From: Capilliphycus robustus
GTDB lineage: Bacteria > Cyanobacteriota > Cyanobacteriia > Cyanobacteriales > Microcoleaceae
NCBI RefSeq assembly: GCF_034932365.1
Contig: NZ_JAYGHR010000009.1
Location: 50,854-114,853 of the forward strand
Length of the DNA: 64,000 nt
Direction of reading: 5' to 3'
Every line of letters begins with the position of its first letter. The stretch's first letter is position 1. Below are positions 63,081 through 64,000 of this stretch, piece after piece. Position numbers and translations under genes: made by a program. A model generated the notes under the pieces. It was not told the DNA's origin. It worked only from the letters and a program-made list of their open reading frames with translations, and searched no databases.

Positions 63081-63843
63081 GGTTTTCTCCAACAGTAATA
63101 ATGCTTTGTTCAGGACAAGAATACCAATTCCCAGGAAATAAAGGTTCAGACGCAATAATCACAGACTGGGGGAATTTTGGATCGTTTTGCAGGTAATATA
63201 AACTGGGTGGAATTCCGGCAACTGCAAATCGAGAAGCAACCATTTGCTGCCCGTCACAGATGATCACATTAACTAACGCTTTGACATCTGCTAATTCTCC
63301 AAGTTCTTGTAAGATCATTAATGTCGTGTGTAAGGCTTCAGTCAGCGTGGGTTGCGCGGCAGAAGTCAGTTCATTAATCAGTAACCCAAAAATATGTTCA
63401 GAGTCAGTTGTTCCTTCAATATTCTGGTAAACTGAATCTCGGAGACGGTTGCGAATCAGTCGATAGAGACTGGTGCGAAATTCTTTGATGTAGCCATTAT
63501 GAACAAATAGCAAATGTTCAAACTGAAACGGTTGACAATTGGTTAAATTAACCGCTTGACCTGGAGTTGCACTGCGAACATAAGCCAAAATTCGTCCTGA
63601 CTCAACATAACGACTGAGACTTTTGAGGTTCGGATCACTCCAAGCGGGCAAAATATTTTTGTAGGTAAAGGGATCAGTTTGTTGAGTGGCATGATACCAG
63701 CCTAACCCAAAGCCATCAGCATTGAGTAAGGCTTCTCTCATTTCGCGAGGTTGATAGCTTTGAACGATCAAAGAGTGGGGAGGATCAGATAAAATTCGCT
63801 CTAGAGGAATTGTGCAGCCAAGATAGCCAAGTAAACGACACAT
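63052..63843 (-). CDS. egtC: EgtC-type class II glutamine amidotransferase
   Basis: 263 residues. The N-terminal nucleophile is Cys2 (MCRLLGYLG), and GFGLGWYHATQQ and CQPFQFEHLLFVHNGYIKEF follow, the usual amidohydrolase pattern. In ergothioneine synthesis this removes the glutamyl group from the hercynyl-cysteine sulfoxide conjugate. It overlaps egtB by 29 bases in another frame, so the two are translationally coupled. The ATG start needs no leader. Without egtB next to it, a general GATase assignment would be safer. Confidence 0.82.
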   Translation of the reverse strand: MCRLLGYLGCTIPLERILSDPPHSLIVQSYQPREMREALLNADGFGLGWYHATQQTDPFTYKNILPAWSDPNLKSLSRYVESGRILAYVRSATPGQAVNLTNCQPFQFEHLLFVHNGYIKEFRTSLYRLIRNRLRDSVYQNIEGTTDSEHIFGLLINELTSAAQPTLTEALHTTLMILQELGELADVKALVNVIICDGQQMVASRFAVAGIPPSLYYLQNDPKFPQSVIIASEPLFPGNWYSCPEQSIITVGENLDIHIEKLA

Positions 63844-63895
63844 ACAACTGTGAAAACTTTTAAAGCTTCTATTTTACCAAGAGAAGCAGGTTTAA

Positions 63896-64000
63896 AGCCC
63901 CGTCGTTCACGACGGATTATTGTATGCTACAATAACTTATCGTGGAGCGACAATGATAAACATGATTGTCTATGAAATGAAGCTACAAGGAACTGTTGCC
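63896..64000 (+). mobile_element. Left end of a second IS605-family element (cut by window)
   Basis: A perfect hairpin CCGTCGT / ACGACGG lies at 63900-63915, close in sequence to the left-end hairpin of the element at 6491-7830. A tnpB start follows at 63953. Only the first part of the element is in view. Confidence 0.6.
63953..64000 (+). CDS. tnpB: TnpB, N-terminal part only
   Basis: Sixteen codons to the window edge (MINMIVYEMKLQGTVA). The N terminus MIVYEMKLQGTVA is like that of other cyanobacterial IS605 OrfB/TnpB proteins. The internal ATG at 63962 is an alternative start. Its N terminus is unlike that of the TnpB at 6532 (MTEKAYRYRFYPTLEQ), so it is a different member. Confidence 0.55.
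   Translation, partial: MINMIVYEMKLQGTVA

Overview
The window is a stretch of cyanobacterial chromosome, most likely from a filamentous, non-heterocystous Oscillatoria/Lyngbya/Planktothrix-type organism. This rests on the circadian and phycobilisome regulator RpaA, the group 3 sigma factor SigF, the CrtO-type carotene ketolase, the phylloquinone (Men) genes, thylakoid thioredoxin TxlA, a DUF1830 protein, many HIP1 octamers (GCGATCGC) and heptameric short tandem repeats. The genus is an inference; no rRNA gene is present.

Layout. 1-2255: Mn-type ABC transporter (ATPase and permease) and a membrane-anchored cold-shock protein. 2256-7830: IS200 remnant, XRE regulator, cNMP-binding protein, a redox group (thioredoxin-TPR co-chaperone, MsrA, TxlA) and a TnpB element. 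7909-12373: RpaA, an ArsR-type repressor, Bax-inhibitor-1 protein, cupin and SigF. 12499-22803: octapeptide-repeat secreted protein, SDR protein, YdeI-like protein, CrtO, Ap4A phosphorylase-like protein, DusA, molbindin, HAL2-type phosphatase and CPBP protease. 23039-29083: the phylloquinone region (menH-menC-menE), a toxin-antitoxin pair, a PanE-like reductase and a DHNA-CoA thioesterase fused to a four-blade hemopexin propeller. 29301-38102: small membrane and stress-type proteins, ending in a 1035-residue membrane protein with eight repeats. 38337-42250: SH3 protein, HPF-cold-shock fusion, baeRF-family protein and transglutaminase. 42251-49575: IS end, LuxR-type regulator, gene fragments, SH3 protein, response regulators, COP23-like secreted proteins, a hybrid kinase without its histidine and two tail-to-tail DUF202 paralogues. 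49648-61567: ROK kinase, heptamer array, CarB, HemW-like protein, DUF1830, initiator tRNA, a long acidic coiled-coil protein and an MBOAT acyltransferase. 61818-64000: overlapping egtC-egtB (ergothioneine) and the start of a second TnpB element cut by the window edge.

There is no large operon. Men genes form the main pathway block, egtC-egtB a second, and HPF-CSD with baeRF a likely ribosome-stress pair. Mobile DNA is all IS200/IS605-type plus several families of small palindromic repeats. One palindrome lies in frame inside menC, and repeats or IS ends supply the stop codons of two other genes. The most unusual items are the MenI-hemopexin fusion, the in-frame palindrome in menC, the eight-repeat membrane protein and the orphan TnpB-type element ends. 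I saw no CRISPR array, prophage or biosynthetic gene cluster.
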